A DNA stretch of 64,000 nucleotides from Bryobacterales bacterium. Lineage in GTDB: Bacteria > Acidobacteriota > Terriglobia > Bryobacterales > Bryobacteraceae. The stretch spans positions 1-64,000 of the forward strand of contig JADKID010000011.1 in the NCBI GenBank assembly GCA_016721425.1. Direction: 5' to 3'. Below are positions 19,287 to 28,100 of the stretch, in pieces (the stretch's first letter is position 1; each line of letters starts with the position of its first letter). The position numbers were made by a program, and so were the translations under genes. The notes beneath the pieces were generated by a model that worked only from the letters and a program-made list of their open reading frames with translations, did not search any database and was not told the origin of the DNA.

Positions 19287-20237
19287 TTACTCGGCCGGCG
19301 GCGGCGCGGCTGGCGCCGGGGCTGGCTTGTTGGGGCCGGCGCCCATCATCGACGCCATCCCCATCATGCCGCCCAGTCCCATGGTCTCCACGGCCGAGGA
19401 GGGCACAATCACCATCGAGCCCTTTTCCTTGATGGCCTCATAGAGCATGTTCATGGCGCGCAAATGCAAGGCCACCGGATTGTCGCGGTACATCTCCGCG
19501 GCCTGTGCGAACTTCTCCGAGATCTCCGTCTCGGCCGTGCTGAGAATGATGCGCGCGTGCCGTTCCCGCTGCGCCTGCGCCTCGCGCGACATTGCGTCTT
19601 CCAGACCCTGCGGGATCTGCACGTCGCGGATCTCCACGCTTTGCACCGTCACGCCCCACGGGTTGGTCTTCTCGTCCAGGATCTTCTGCAGTTCATGGCC
19701 AAGCGACTCGCGGTCCGTCAGCATCTCCGTCAACAGGTGCCGCCCGATGGTTTCGCGCAGCGCCGTCTGGGCGCTCATGGAGATGGCCTCGGAGAAGTTC
19801 TGCACTTCCAGGATGCTCTTCTCTGCATTCCACACCACCCAGAAGACGATGGCGTCCACGAACACCGGCACGGCGTCGCGCGTCAAAGTGGACTCCGCCT
19901 TCACGTCGGTCACGCGGATGCGCTGATCCACAAAGTCGCTCACCGTGTCGATGACCGGAACAATCAGGAAGACCCCCGGCCCCATCAACCCGCGATACCG
20001 CCCCAGGCGCAGCACCGCCGCCCGCTCCCATTGTTGGGCCACCTTGATGGCAAACAGCAGATACACACCGGCCACTGCTGCGATGATCACCGGCCACGGA
20101 TTCCGGAGCAGCGCCGCCAAAGCCACGCCGGCCAACATGCAGACCGCCATGGCCGCGGCGCCAACTGCGCTGACTACCTGCCCGCGCACGGCCACAAAAC
20201 CGCTAGTCGCTTGAGTCGTCAAACCCCTCGTGAACAT
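19287..20237 (-). CDS. slipin/stomatin-like SPFH-domain membrane protein
   Basis: A 316-residue protein starting at ATG 20237 behind an AGGAG site. Two hydrophobic segments near residues 20-45 and 48-62 form an N-terminal membrane hairpin. The SPFH/band-7 domain follows: QQWERAAVLRLGRYRGLMGPGVFLIVPVIDTV, VDQRIRVTDVKAESTLTRDAVPVFVDA, and IGRHLLTEMLTDR to VQSVEIRDVQIPQ. A coiled coil around MSREAQAQRERHARII comes next, then a Met/Gly- and Ala/Pro-rich tail. Slipins assemble membrane microdomains and are often paired with an NfeD partner, which is absent here. The gene is last in an operon with a YtrA-type regulator and a 60-residue membrane protein. Confidence 0.9.
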   Translation of the reverse strand: MFTRGLTTQATSGFVAVRGQVVSAVGAAAMAVCMLAGVALAALLRNPWPVIIAAVAGVYLLFAIKVAQQWERAAVLRLGRYRGLMGPGVFLIVPVIDTVSDFVDQRIRVTDVKAESTLTRDAVPVFVDAIVFWVVWNAEKSILEVQNFSEAISMSAQTALRETIGRHLLTEMLTDRESLGHELQKILDEKTNPWGVTVQSVEIRDVQIPQGLEDAMSREAQAQRERHARIILSTAETEISEKFAQAAEMYRDNPVALHLRAMNMLYEAIKEKGSMVIVPSSAVETMGLGGMMGMASMMGAGPNKPAPAPAAPPPAE

Positions 20238-20385
20238 AGCTCATTACTCCTGAAAGAAAGCTCAACGGAATGTCTTCCACCATCGCCACAACAACGGCGC
20301 GCCGCTCCATCAACTCCATCGCGCACACGCTGATCGCCATCCACGCCAACACCACCAACAACCCGCTCCGGATTGTGCCCGGCAT
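20203..20385 (-). CDS. small single-pass membrane protein between gntR and slipin
   Basis: A 60-residue protein starting at ATG 20385, preceded by GGAGG nine bases upstream, inside the end of the regulator gene. The sequence MPGTIRSGLLVVLAWMAISV is a basic start plus one transmembrane helix, followed by an ELMERRAVVVAMVEDIP segment and an acidic tail. It begins 5 bases after the GntR stop, and its 3' end overlaps the slipin start by 35 bases, so all three are one translational unit. Function is unknown; it may assist the slipin in the membrane. Confidence 0.65.
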   Translation of the reverse strand: MPGTIRSGLLVVLAWMAISVCAMELMERRAVVVAMVEDIPLSFLSGVMSYVHEGFDDSSD

Positions 20386-20390
20386 TCTCT

Positions 20391-20795
20391 CTACCTCCGG
20401 CGGCCGTCGCCGGCCACCATCTCGCTCAAACGGTCCGAAAGTTCGCGCACCGAGAATCCCTCGGCGCCGGCCTTCGACGCGCAATCGGCAGCCAGGCGGC
20501 TGAGCCGCGCCTGCCGCTGCGCGTCATCTTCCTTCACGCCCTTCAACGTCACAAACGTGCCCAACCCCTGCTGTGTGGTCAGCGAGCCCCGGATCTCCAA
20601 TTCGCGATAGGCGCGCATCACCGTGTTCGGATTGATAGCCAGATCCACCGCCACCTGCCGCACCGTCGGCAGTTGCCCGCCGCCTTGCAGCGTGCCCGCT
20701 GAAATCGCCAGCAGCACCTGATCGATGAGCTGCCGATAGACCGGGACGCCCGTGGAGTTGTCCAGCCGGAATCGAAATGGCTCCATCTTCGTCAT
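20391..20795 (-). CDS. GntR-family regulator, YtrA type
   Basis: A 134-residue protein starting at ATG 20795 or 20786. The N-terminal GntR winged helix is clear: FRLDNSTGVPVYRQLIDQVLLAI, then LPTVRQVAVDLAINPNTVMRAYRELE as the helix-turn-helix, and a wing ending GLGTFVTLKG. After it there is only a short helical tail (about 45 residues), which defines the YtrA subfamily. These repress operons for membrane proteins or ABC transporters. It is first in the operon with the small membrane protein and slipin, and probably binds the palindrome at 20802-20817 in its own promoter. Confidence 0.9.
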   Translation of the reverse strand: MTKMEPFRFRLDNSTGVPVYRQLIDQVLLAISAGTLQGGGQLPTVRQVAVDLAINPNTVMRAYRELEIRGSLTTQQGLGTFVTLKGVKEDDAQRQARLSRLAADCASKAGAEGFSVRELSDRLSEMVAGDGRRR

Positions 20796-20801
20796 CTACT
20801 T

Positions 20802-20826
20802 CACTAGTGTACTAGTGTTATAATAC
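20802..20826. promoter_or_regulatory. YtrA-type operator with overlapping -10 boxes in the divergent promoter region
   Basis: Inverted repeat CACTAGT (20802-20808), GT, ACTAGTG (20811-20817), seven bases upstream of the GntR start. It overlaps or abuts AT-rich -10 candidates on both strands: TATAAT on plus (20819-20824) and TATAAC on minus. Binding here would repress the gntR operon and could affect the divergent aminotransferase gene. Confidence 0.75.
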
Positions 20827-20864
20827 AAGTCAAGAGAAATCTTTCGGCGTCATAATGGTGTTCT

Positions 20865-22235
20865 ATGCCCGACGATCTCAGCTTCACCCCCCGCGCCGTG
20901 CCGCGCGTGGAGACCGCCTACCGCCGCATCGTGACCCCCTTTCCCGTTCCGGAGTCTCTGCCCATTCTGCAGAAGCTCCATCAATACGAGCTCCGCGCGA
21001 TGGCTGGGCAGCCGCCGGTGGTGTGGGACCGGGCGGAGGGCTTCCAGGTGTGGGACGCGTGGGGCAACCAGTGGCTGGATTGGTCTTCCGGCGTGCTGAT
21101 CACCAACGCGGGCCATGGCCGCCAGGAGATCGCCGATGCCATCACGGCGCAAGCGCAGAGCCATCTGCTGACCACTTACTGCTTTCCTTCCGCCATCCGC
21201 GCGGAACTATGCGAGCGCCTGGTCTCGCTGATGCCGGAGCCGTTGAAAAAGATCTTTCTACTGACCACCGGATCGGAGACGGTGGAGTTTGCGGTGAAGG
21301 TGGCGCGTACGCACGGCCTGGCCGCGGGCGGGCGGCAGAAGAACGTGATTGTGTCATTTGAAAAAGCGTTTCACGGGCGGACTCTCGGCTCACAGCAGGC
21401 GGGCGGCATTCCGGCGCTGAAGGAGTGGATCGGCCATCTCGATCCGGGCTTCATCCAGGTCCCGTTCCCCGATGGCTATTGGACGGAAGACACGAGCTTC
21501 GAGCTCTTCACCCGCACGCTGGCGGAGCGCGGTGTGGCGCCCAGCCAGGTGTGCGGCGTGATTATGGAAACCTACCAGGGTGGCACGGCCGCGTTTGCGC
21601 CGCCGGCGTACATCCAGACACTGCGCAGTTGGTGCGACGGCCAGAAGGCGCTGCTGATCTTCGACGAGGTGCAGGCCGGCTTTGGCCGCACCGGCACCAT
21701 GTGGGGCTTTGAACATTACGACACGCTGCCGGATCTCACCACATGGGGCAAGGGCATCTCCAGCTCACTGCCCATCGCCGCCGTGGTGGGCCGTCCGGAG
21801 TTGATGGACTTGCACGCCCCGGGCAGCGCCTCCTCCACGCACACAGGCAATCCTGTGTGCTGCGCCGCCGCGCTGGCCAACGTGAACCTGATTGTGAACG
21901 AGGGGCTGGTGGAAAATTCCGCGCGCATGGGGCGCTTCCTGATGACCGAACTGCACGCGCTGAAGGCCCGTTTCCCACAGATCGGCTTTGTCACCGGCAA
22001 GGGCCTGGTAGCCGGAGTGGCATGCGTCCTGCCGGGCCACAAGCAACCCGATACGGAGCTGGCCAAGGCCGTGGTGACGCGCTGCGTCGAAAAGGGTCTG
22101 TTGATGTTCAATCCGGTGGGACCTGCCGGATGCACGGTGAAGATCTGCCCGCCGCTCACGATCACGGAAGACGCTCTGCGCGAAGGCTGCGCTGTGCTGG
22201 CCGAGGCCTTCACGGAAATCACCGCCGGCAACTGA
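20865..22235 (+). CDS. class III pyridoxal-phosphate aminotransferase
   Basis: A 456-residue enzyme of the 4-aminobutyrate/acetylornithine aminotransferase group (fold type I). Visible features are WDAWGNQWLDWSSGVLITNAGHG near residue 60, LTTGSETVEFAVKVARTHG with the glycine-rich phosphate site, and SFEKAFHGRTLGSQQAGG. LLIFDEVQAGFGRTG supplies the PLP-ring aspartate, and TTWGKGISSSLPIAAVVGR carries the Schiff-base lysine. Members transfer an amino group from an omega-amino acid or amino sugar to a keto acid; specificity cannot be assigned. It starts 8 bases after a CATAAT box (20851-20856), so the transcript may be nearly leaderless. The oxidoreductase gene follows after 12 bases. Confidence 0.9.
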   Translation: MPDDLSFTPRAVPRVETAYRRIVTPFPVPESLPILQKLHQYELRAMAGQPPVVWDRAEGFQVWDAWGNQWLDWSSGVLITNAGHGRQEIADAITAQAQSHLLTTYCFPSAIRAELCERLVSLMPEPLKKIFLLTTGSETVEFAVKVARTHGLAAGGRQKNVIVSFEKAFHGRTLGSQQAGGIPALKEWIGHLDPGFIQVPFPDGYWTEDTSFELFTRTLAERGVAPSQVCGVIMETYQGGTAAFAPPAYIQTLRSWCDGQKALLIFDEVQAGFGRTGTMWGFEHYDTLPDLTTWGKGISSSLPIAAVVGRPELMDLHAPGSASSTHTGNPVCCAAALANVNLIVNEGLVENSARMGRFLMTELHALKARFPQIGFVTGKGLVAGVACVLPGHKQPDTELAKAVVTRCVEKGLLMFNPVGPAGCTVKICPPLTITEDALREGCAVLAEAFTEITAGN

Positions 22236-22247
22236 GGAACATATCCG

Positions 22248-23408
22248 ATGCAAGTCACACTCATCGGCGGCGGGATGATCGCGCACGATCAGATTCTGCC
22301 CACGCTCTTTCACATGCAACGCCTGGGCCGCATCGGCGAGCTTCAGGTTTGCGACCGCCGCCCGGAGAGTCTGGAGCGGCTGGCGGCGGCGCCGAATCTG
22401 GTGCGCGCCTTCCCGGGCCAGAGCTTTGTCCCGCGGACGGAACCATTTGCAGACGTCATCGGCGCGCTGCCGGCGGAGCAACTGGTGGTGGTGGCTGTGC
22501 CGGATGCCGCGCACTACGACGTGGTGATGACTGCGCTGCGGCACCAGCAACACGTCCTTTGCGTGAAGCCGCTGGTGCTGACCGTCGCCCAATCCCTCGA
22601 CATTGAAAAGGAAGCCGGCGCCCGCGGTCTGATGGTGGGCATCGAGTATCACAAGCGTTTTGACGACCGCTCTTTGATGGCGCGCCGCCGCTACCAATCC
22701 GGGCTGTTCGGCGAATTCAAGCTGGGCACGGCCTGCCTGCTGGAGAAGTGGTACTACCGCTACTCCAATTTCCAGAACTGGTTCACCTGCGATGCCTCGG
22801 ACGCCTTCACCTACATCGGCTGCCACTATGTGGATCTGGTGGCCTTCATCACGGGCCTCACTCCGGCGGCCATCAGCGTGTACGGAATCAGGGACAAGTT
22901 TCCAAACGGCAACGAAGGCTGGCTGTGGACTGATGCGCGCGTGATCTGGAACAACGGCGCGTGCCTCAACGTCCAGAACGCACTGGGCTTTCCCGACGCC
23001 GGTCCGGGCAGCAACACACAGAGCCTCACCATGTATTGTTCCAACGGGCAGGTGGGCGCCTGGCTGAATCACTCCGATGACTACCGCGGGCTGCAATACT
23101 GCTACACGGAGAATCCCGGCGGCGATGGCGCCACCACGTACAGCGAACCCTCACCCGACTATTTCCAATACCAGGATCTGGGCGGGCCGGGCCTGACGCC
23201 GGTGGGCTACGGCTACCGCTCGGTGGCCTACATTGCCGAGCGCGCGCTGGAGTTGCAGGGGTTGGCCAAAGACGCCCGCACCGCGCTGCTAAACCAGTGG
23301 GATGCGGCCGGCGTGATGGCCACGCCGGTAAACTCGCGCTACAACGAAGCCGTGGTGGAAGGTGCGCGGAAATCCATCCAACAGGACGGCGCGCTGATCC
23401 GCCTTTAA
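22248..23408 (+). CDS. Gfo/Idh/MocA-family oxidoreductase
   Basis: A 386-residue protein. The N-terminal Rossmann fold starts MQVTLIGGGMIAHDQILPTL, the glycine-rich NAD(P) site. The usual Glu-Lys-Pro motif is replaced by VKPL in CVKPLVLTVAQSLDIEKEAG. The substrate domain includes GIEYHKRFDDRSLMARRRYQ, GTACLLEKWYYR and YIGCHYVDLVAFITG, where the conserved HYVD histidine is present. It has no signal peptide, unlike the two family members at 58-61 kb. A GAGGAAC ribosome-binding site precedes it, 12 bases after the aminotransferase. The pair may work on one amino sugar or keto compound. Confidence 0.88.
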   Translation: MQVTLIGGGMIAHDQILPTLFHMQRLGRIGELQVCDRRPESLERLAAAPNLVRAFPGQSFVPRTEPFADVIGALPAEQLVVVAVPDAAHYDVVMTALRHQQHVLCVKPLVLTVAQSLDIEKEAGARGLMVGIEYHKRFDDRSLMARRRYQSGLFGEFKLGTACLLEKWYYRYSNFQNWFTCDASDAFTYIGCHYVDLVAFITGLTPAAISVYGIRDKFPNGNEGWLWTDARVIWNNGACLNVQNALGFPDAGPGSNTQSLTMYCSNGQVGAWLNHSDDYRGLQYCYTENPGGDGATTYSEPSPDYFQYQDLGGPGLTPVGYGYRSVAYIAERALELQGLAKDARTALLNQWDAAGVMATPVNSRYNEAVVEGARKSIQQDGALIRL

Positions 23409-23432
23409 CGAAACGTGCTACAACTGAACCCT

Positions 23433-23729
23433 ATGAAGCTCTTTCGCCTGCTCGCCATCGCCGCGCTGACGCTCTCGCTCAGCTTCGCGGCGCCTCCCAA
23501 GAAAGAAGACGCCAAGCCCGCCGCGGCAGCCAAAGCCGCTGACCTGCTCGACATCAACACGGCCTCCGTTGACGCGCTCAAGGCGCTGCCCGGCATTGGC
23601 GCCGCCTATTCGGACAAGATCGTGAAGGGCCGCCCGTACAAGGCCAAGAACGAACTGGTGCAGAAGAACATCGTGCCGCAGGCCACCTACGACAAGATCA
23701 AGGACATGATCATCGCGAAACAGAAGTAG
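23433..23729 (+). CDS. exported helix-hairpin-helix (ComEA-like) protein
   Basis: A 98-residue protein. A signal peptide (KLFRLLAIAALTLSLSFA) is followed by a short Lys/Ala linker and one ComEA-type helix-hairpin-helix: DINTASVDALKALPGIGAAYSDKIVKGRPY, then KNELVQKNIVPQATYDKIKD. Such domains bind double-stranded DNA without sequence specificity. An exported form can serve DNA uptake, although no other competence gene is nearby. TACAAC lies 8 bases before the ATG. It is placed between the oxidoreductase and the convergent ybaK gene. Confidence 0.88.
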   Translation: MKLFRLLAIAALTLSLSFAAPPKKEDAKPAAAAKAADLLDINTASVDALKALPGIGAAYSDKIVKGRPYKAKNELVQKNIVPQATYDKIKDMIIAKQK

Positions 23730-23749
23730 GCTCGCCTGCTGCCTGCCTT

Positions 23750-24235
23750 CTACTCCTTGTCTTTGGCGATCGGCGCGTAGACAGCCTGCACGGCCCGGCG
23801 GTAATCCTCCGGGCTGAGCAGGATCTGCACGCCGCGCACGCCGGCCGAGATGGAAATGCGATCGAAGAGTTGCGCGAACTCGTCGAGGTAGACAGGATAC
23901 TCGCGCTTGCACGCCAGCGCGGTGACGCCGCCGCGAATGTAGCCGGTGAGCGGCTGCACCTCTTTCAACGGAACTGTATCCACCTTCCGGTTCCCCGACA
24001 CCTTCGCCAGAGCCTTCAAGTCCAATGCCCCGTTGCCGCCTATGACGGCGAGACAGACGCCGTTCTGATCCCCGCGGGCCACCAGTGTCTTGAAAGTCTG
24101 TTCCAGGGGAAAGCCGATTTTGGCGGCCACGGTTTCAGCCGAGAGGTCCTCCGGATCCACCTCGTACTCGCGCAATTCAAATGGGATGCCAAGTGATTCC
24201 AGCAGGCGCACGGCATTTGTCTTCGACACAGCCAT
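23750..24235 (-). CDS. ybaK: Cys-tRNA(Pro)/aminoacyl-tRNA deacylase YbaK
   Basis: A 161-residue YbaK/EbsC-type protein starting at ATG 24235 (MAVSKTNAVRLLESLGIPFE). The editing domain carries YEVDPEDLSAETVAAKIGFPLEQTFKTLVARG, the KALAKVSGNRKVDTVPLKEV segment with the conserved lysine, and the glycine-rich turn GYIRGGVTALACKREYPVYLD. YbaK hydrolyses mischarged Cys-tRNA(Pro). Frames that extend upstream would overlap the divergent nucleotidyltransferase gene and are rejected. It is a single gene, transcribed towards the HhH protein gene. Confidence 0.92.
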   Translation of the reverse strand: MAVSKTNAVRLLESLGIPFELREYEVDPEDLSAETVAAKIGFPLEQTFKTLVARGDQNGVCLAVIGGNGALDLKALAKVSGNRKVDTVPLKEVQPLTGYIRGGVTALACKREYPVYLDEFAQLFDRISISAGVRGVQILLSPEDYRRAVQAVYAPIAKDKE

Positions 24236-24263
24236 AAAAATGATGGTACACAGAGTAGAAGTT

Positions 24264-25127
24264 ATGCGGATACGCAAGGCCGTAATCACCGCGGCGGCGC
24301 CGGCCCAGCGCCGCCTGCCGCTGCAGAACCTGATCAACCGCGACGGGGTGGAGCGGAGCGTGATCGGCATTTTGATCGACGAGATCGTGCGGGCGCGGGT
24401 GGAGGAGATCTGCGTGGTCATTTGTCCGGGCGACGCCGCGCTCTATACGTCCGTGCTCGGCGACCAGGCCGCGCGCGTCACCTTTGTGGAGCAGCGGGAG
24501 CCGCGGGGCTACGGCCACGCCATTCACTGCGCCGAGCCGTTCACGGCCGGCGAACCGTTTCTCCATCTGGTGAGCGATCACCTTTATGTCGGACCGGCCG
24601 GGGCGGGCTGCGCTACCCAGTTGATTGAGGCCGCCGAGGCGGAGAACTGCTCCATCTCCGCCGTGCAGGCAACGCGCGAAGGGCAACTCACCAGCTTTGG
24701 CGCGGTGGGCGGGCAGCGTGTTTCGGCGGCGGGCTCACTCTACAAGATCGACACGGTTCTGGAGAAGCCCACGCCCACGGAGGCGGAGCAGAAGATCATC
24801 GTGCCGGGCCTGCGTGCCGGGCACTATCTCTGCTTTTTCGGCATGCACGTGCTGACTCCAGGCTTGCAGGTGATCCTGGGCGAACTGCTGGCCGCGGACC
24901 CGAATGCTCGCGTGACCCTCTCCGCCGCCCTCGCAGAGCTGGCCAACCGGGAGCGCTATCTGGCGTTGCAGATGACAGACCGCCGGTATGATCTGGGCGC
25001 CCGCTACGGCCTGTTGAACGCGCAACTGGCCGTCGCTCTGAGCGGGAAAGACCGTGGGGAGATTCTATCGAGCATCGTGGAACTGCTCGCCGTGCGGGAG
25101 CCGGCAGAGGCCGGTCACGCGCAATGA
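24264..25127 (+). CDS. sugar nucleotidyltransferase (GalU/RmlA superfamily)
   Basis: A 287-residue protein starting at ATG 24264 (an in-frame ATG at 24243 is possible). The N-terminus MRIRKAVITAAAPAQRRLPLQNLIN is a divergent form of the NTP-transferase signature: the usual Ala-Gly-Gly-x-Gly-Thr-Arg-Leu loop reads AAAPAQRRLPL, as in GalU-like enzymes (normally AAGxGTRxLP). The domain continues with IVRARVEEICVVICPGD, the nucleotide-binding LVSDHLYVG, YKIDTVLEKPTPTEAEQKII and the GHYLCFFGMHVLTP strand. It should make an NDP-sugar, but the altered loop lowers confidence that it is active. Its stop overlaps the start of the kinase/UDPGP fusion gene (ATGA), so the two are coupled. Confidence 0.8.
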   Translation: MRIRKAVITAAAPAQRRLPLQNLINRDGVERSVIGILIDEIVRARVEEICVVICPGDAALYTSVLGDQAARVTFVEQREPRGYGHAIHCAEPFTAGEPFLHLVSDHLYVGPAGAGCATQLIEAAEAENCSISAVQATREGQLTSFGAVGGQRVSAAGSLYKIDTVLEKPTPTEAEQKIIVPGLRAGHYLCFFGMHVLTPGLQVILGELLAADPNARVTLSAALAELANRERYLALQMTDRRYDLGARYGLLNAQLAVALSGKDRGEILSSIVELLAVREPAEAGHAQ

Positions 25128-28100
25128 GCAGGCTGCGGGAGATCATCACCTCGACCGATGCTGAGCTCCGCAATCAGCCGCTGGAGCGTTTCTGCGCCTC
25201 GGCCGGGACACAGGCCCTGCTGGCCGAATGCGAGGCCCTGGAGGCCCTGCGGAGGGCCAGCGGGAGCCTCTATGAGCGGGTACGCGCCCTCTTCTTCCTC
25301 TCGGCGATTCACCGCTTTCATCTACCCGGCAAGCCGGGCGTGGCCGCGGAAGGGAGGGTCCCGTTCGCCGGCTACCATCATCTGCTGCAAAGGCGCTTCG
25401 AAGAGGCCATCCGCTCGTTCCACGAGGCCCAGCAGAGCCAGGGTCCCAGCGATGCGGTCTCCAGCGCTCTGGCCGCGGCTTACAAGGGGCTGGCCTTTCA
25501 GACCCTGGCGGACCAGGTGCGCCGCAGCGTACGCAGCGTGCGCGGCAACCAGTGGATGTTCCGCACCGGGCACCCGGCCGACGATCCGTTGCGGCTGCGG
25601 CCGGAGCTGTTGCGGCGCGATCCGGAATCCGGCCTCTACCCGCTGCTCTCTGAAGCGACGCCGGTGCGGATGGATCTCTCGCACAGCGGGTGGAGCGACA
25701 TCTTCTTTCTCGGAATGGACTATCCGGAGGGGGCGCGGGTACTGAACATCTCCATTGACCTGGCCGTGCGCGGGCTGGCGCAAAGCGAGCCGCGGCCGCC
25801 GGTAGAGGCGTGCCTGCGGGTGATTGACGAACCGGTGCTGCGGCTGACCAGCGTGGACCTGGGCGCTACGGCGGATATCACCACGCTGGCCGAGGTCTTT
25901 GATTTCGCGCGGGATTACCTGGGCCTGTTGAAGGCGGCCATCATCGCCGCGGGCCTTGTGCCGGCGGGCCTGGAAGGCTCCGGCCAATCGCTAGCAGAGC
26001 TATTGCTGGTGATCACCGGGCTGCCGGGCCATGGGCTGGAGATCACCAGCAAGGTGAACGACATTCCGAAGGGTTCGCGGCTGGCAGTATCGACGAACCT
26101 GCTGGCCAGCCTGATCTCGGTGTGCATGCGCGCGACGGGGCAGATCCGCTGGCTCACCGGAGGGCTGGAGGAGAGTGACCGGCGGCAGGTGGCGGCGCGG
26201 GCGATTCTCGGCGAGTGGCTGGGGGGCAGCGGCGGCGGCTGGCAGGATTCGGGCGGAGTGTGGCCGGGCATCAAGCTGATTGAGGGCGTGGCGGCGCAAG
26301 AGGGCGATGTGGAGCACGGCATCAGCCGCGGGTGCCTGCTGCCGCGGCACCGCGTCTTTCCGCTGGACGAGGTGACGGCGGAGACGCGGCGCAAGCTGCA
26401 GGAATCGCTGGTGCTGGTACATGGCGGGATGGCGCAGGACGTGGGCCCCATTCTGGAGATGGTCACTGAGAAGTACCTGTTGCGGTGCGAGGCAGAGTGG
26501 CAGGGCCGCCAACAGGCCATTGCTCTGCTGGACGAGATCATCGCGTGCCTGCGCACCGGCGACATTCGCGGCATTGGCGAGCGGACGCAGCGCAACTTCG
26601 ACGGGCCCATCCAAACCATCATTCCGTGGGCGGCCAACCACTACACGCGGCGGCTGATCGAGCGGGCGCGGGAGGAGTTTGGCGAGCAGTTCTGGGGATT
26701 CTGGATGCTGGGCGGCATGGCGGGCGGCGGCATGGGATTCCTGTTCGCACCAGAAGTGAAAGCCGCCGCGCAGGAGCGAATGGCTGTGATCATGCGCGAG
26801 GTGAAGCGCACGATGGACCGCGCCGTGCCTTTCGCCATGGAGCCAGTAGTTTACGACTTCGAGATCAATGAGCGCGGGACGTGGGCCACTCTGGCAACCG
26901 GCGCGGCGGCTCTGCTGCCCGCCAGCTACTACACGCTGCGGCTGCCGGAGATGTTGCGGCGCGATACGCGCACACTGACGCCGGCGCAACGCGGCGAGCT
27001 GGAGACGTTTGGCGCGGCGTGCCGTCAGGACCCGGCGCTGGCCGGCATGGTCCAGACGGTGTTTGATCGTATGCTGCCTACCGACGAGGCAAAGGCGGGG
27101 GGCGGCGCGCGCAGCCTGGAAGCGTTGTTGCGGGAGTTCGGATTTGACCGCGTGCAGCATGAGAAGATCCGCGCTGATCTGCGCAGCGGCCGGATTGGTC
27201 TGGCGCAAAACCGCCTTGCCGTCAGCAGCACCATCGAAGATGTGTCGCGGGAGGAAGTGACGGATACGCGCGGCGGGCTGGCGCCGCGTCTCCGCGAGCT
27301 GGGCGAGGATGCGCTGCGCGCCGGGGCGGTGGCCGTGGTGTCGCTGGCGGGCGGGGTGGGCAGCCGCTGGACTCGCGGTGCGGGCGTAGTAAAAGCGTTG
27401 AATCCCTTCGCGCAGTTCGGCGGGCGACATCGCAACTTCGTCGAAGTCCATCTGGCGAAATCGCGGCGCAGCGGCAAGATCAGCGGGCGCGCCGTGCCCC
27501 ACGTCTTGACGACGAGCTACATGACGAATTCGCCAATGGTGGACTACCTGGCCGCCAGCGGAAACTACGGCTACGACGGGCCGCTTTACGTTTCGCCGGG
27601 CCGCATTGTGGGGCTGCGGCTGGTGCCCATGGCGCGCGATCTGCGTTTCGCGTGGGAAGAGATGCCGCAGCAGGTGCTGGATGTGCAGAAGCAGAAGATG
27701 CGGGAGAGCCTGCACGCGGCGCTGATCCAATGGGCGGTGAGTGCGGGCGAGGGCTCGGACTACACGGACAATCTGCCGGAGCAGTGTCTCCACCCGGTGG
27801 GGCACTGGTACGAAATTCCCAATCTGCTGCGCAACGGGACACTGGCTCGGGTGCTGGACGAGAACCCGGGCGTGCGGCATCTGCTGCTGCACAACATCGA
27901 TACGCTGGGTGCGTCGCTGGCGCCGGAGTTGCTGGGGCTGCACATCGATTCCGGGGCGGCCATCACCACGGAAGTGATCGCGCGCGAGGTGGAGGATCGC
28001 GGCGGCGGGCTGGCGCGAATCAATGGCAACGTGCGGCTGATTGAGGGCATGGCCTTGCCGGATGAGCGGATCGAATTCGCGCTCTCCTACTACAACAGCA

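Noticed and set aside
20796..20864. DnaA boxes at the skew switch
   Set aside because: No TTATCCACA-like sequence is present in this interval; an origin is supported only by the skew.
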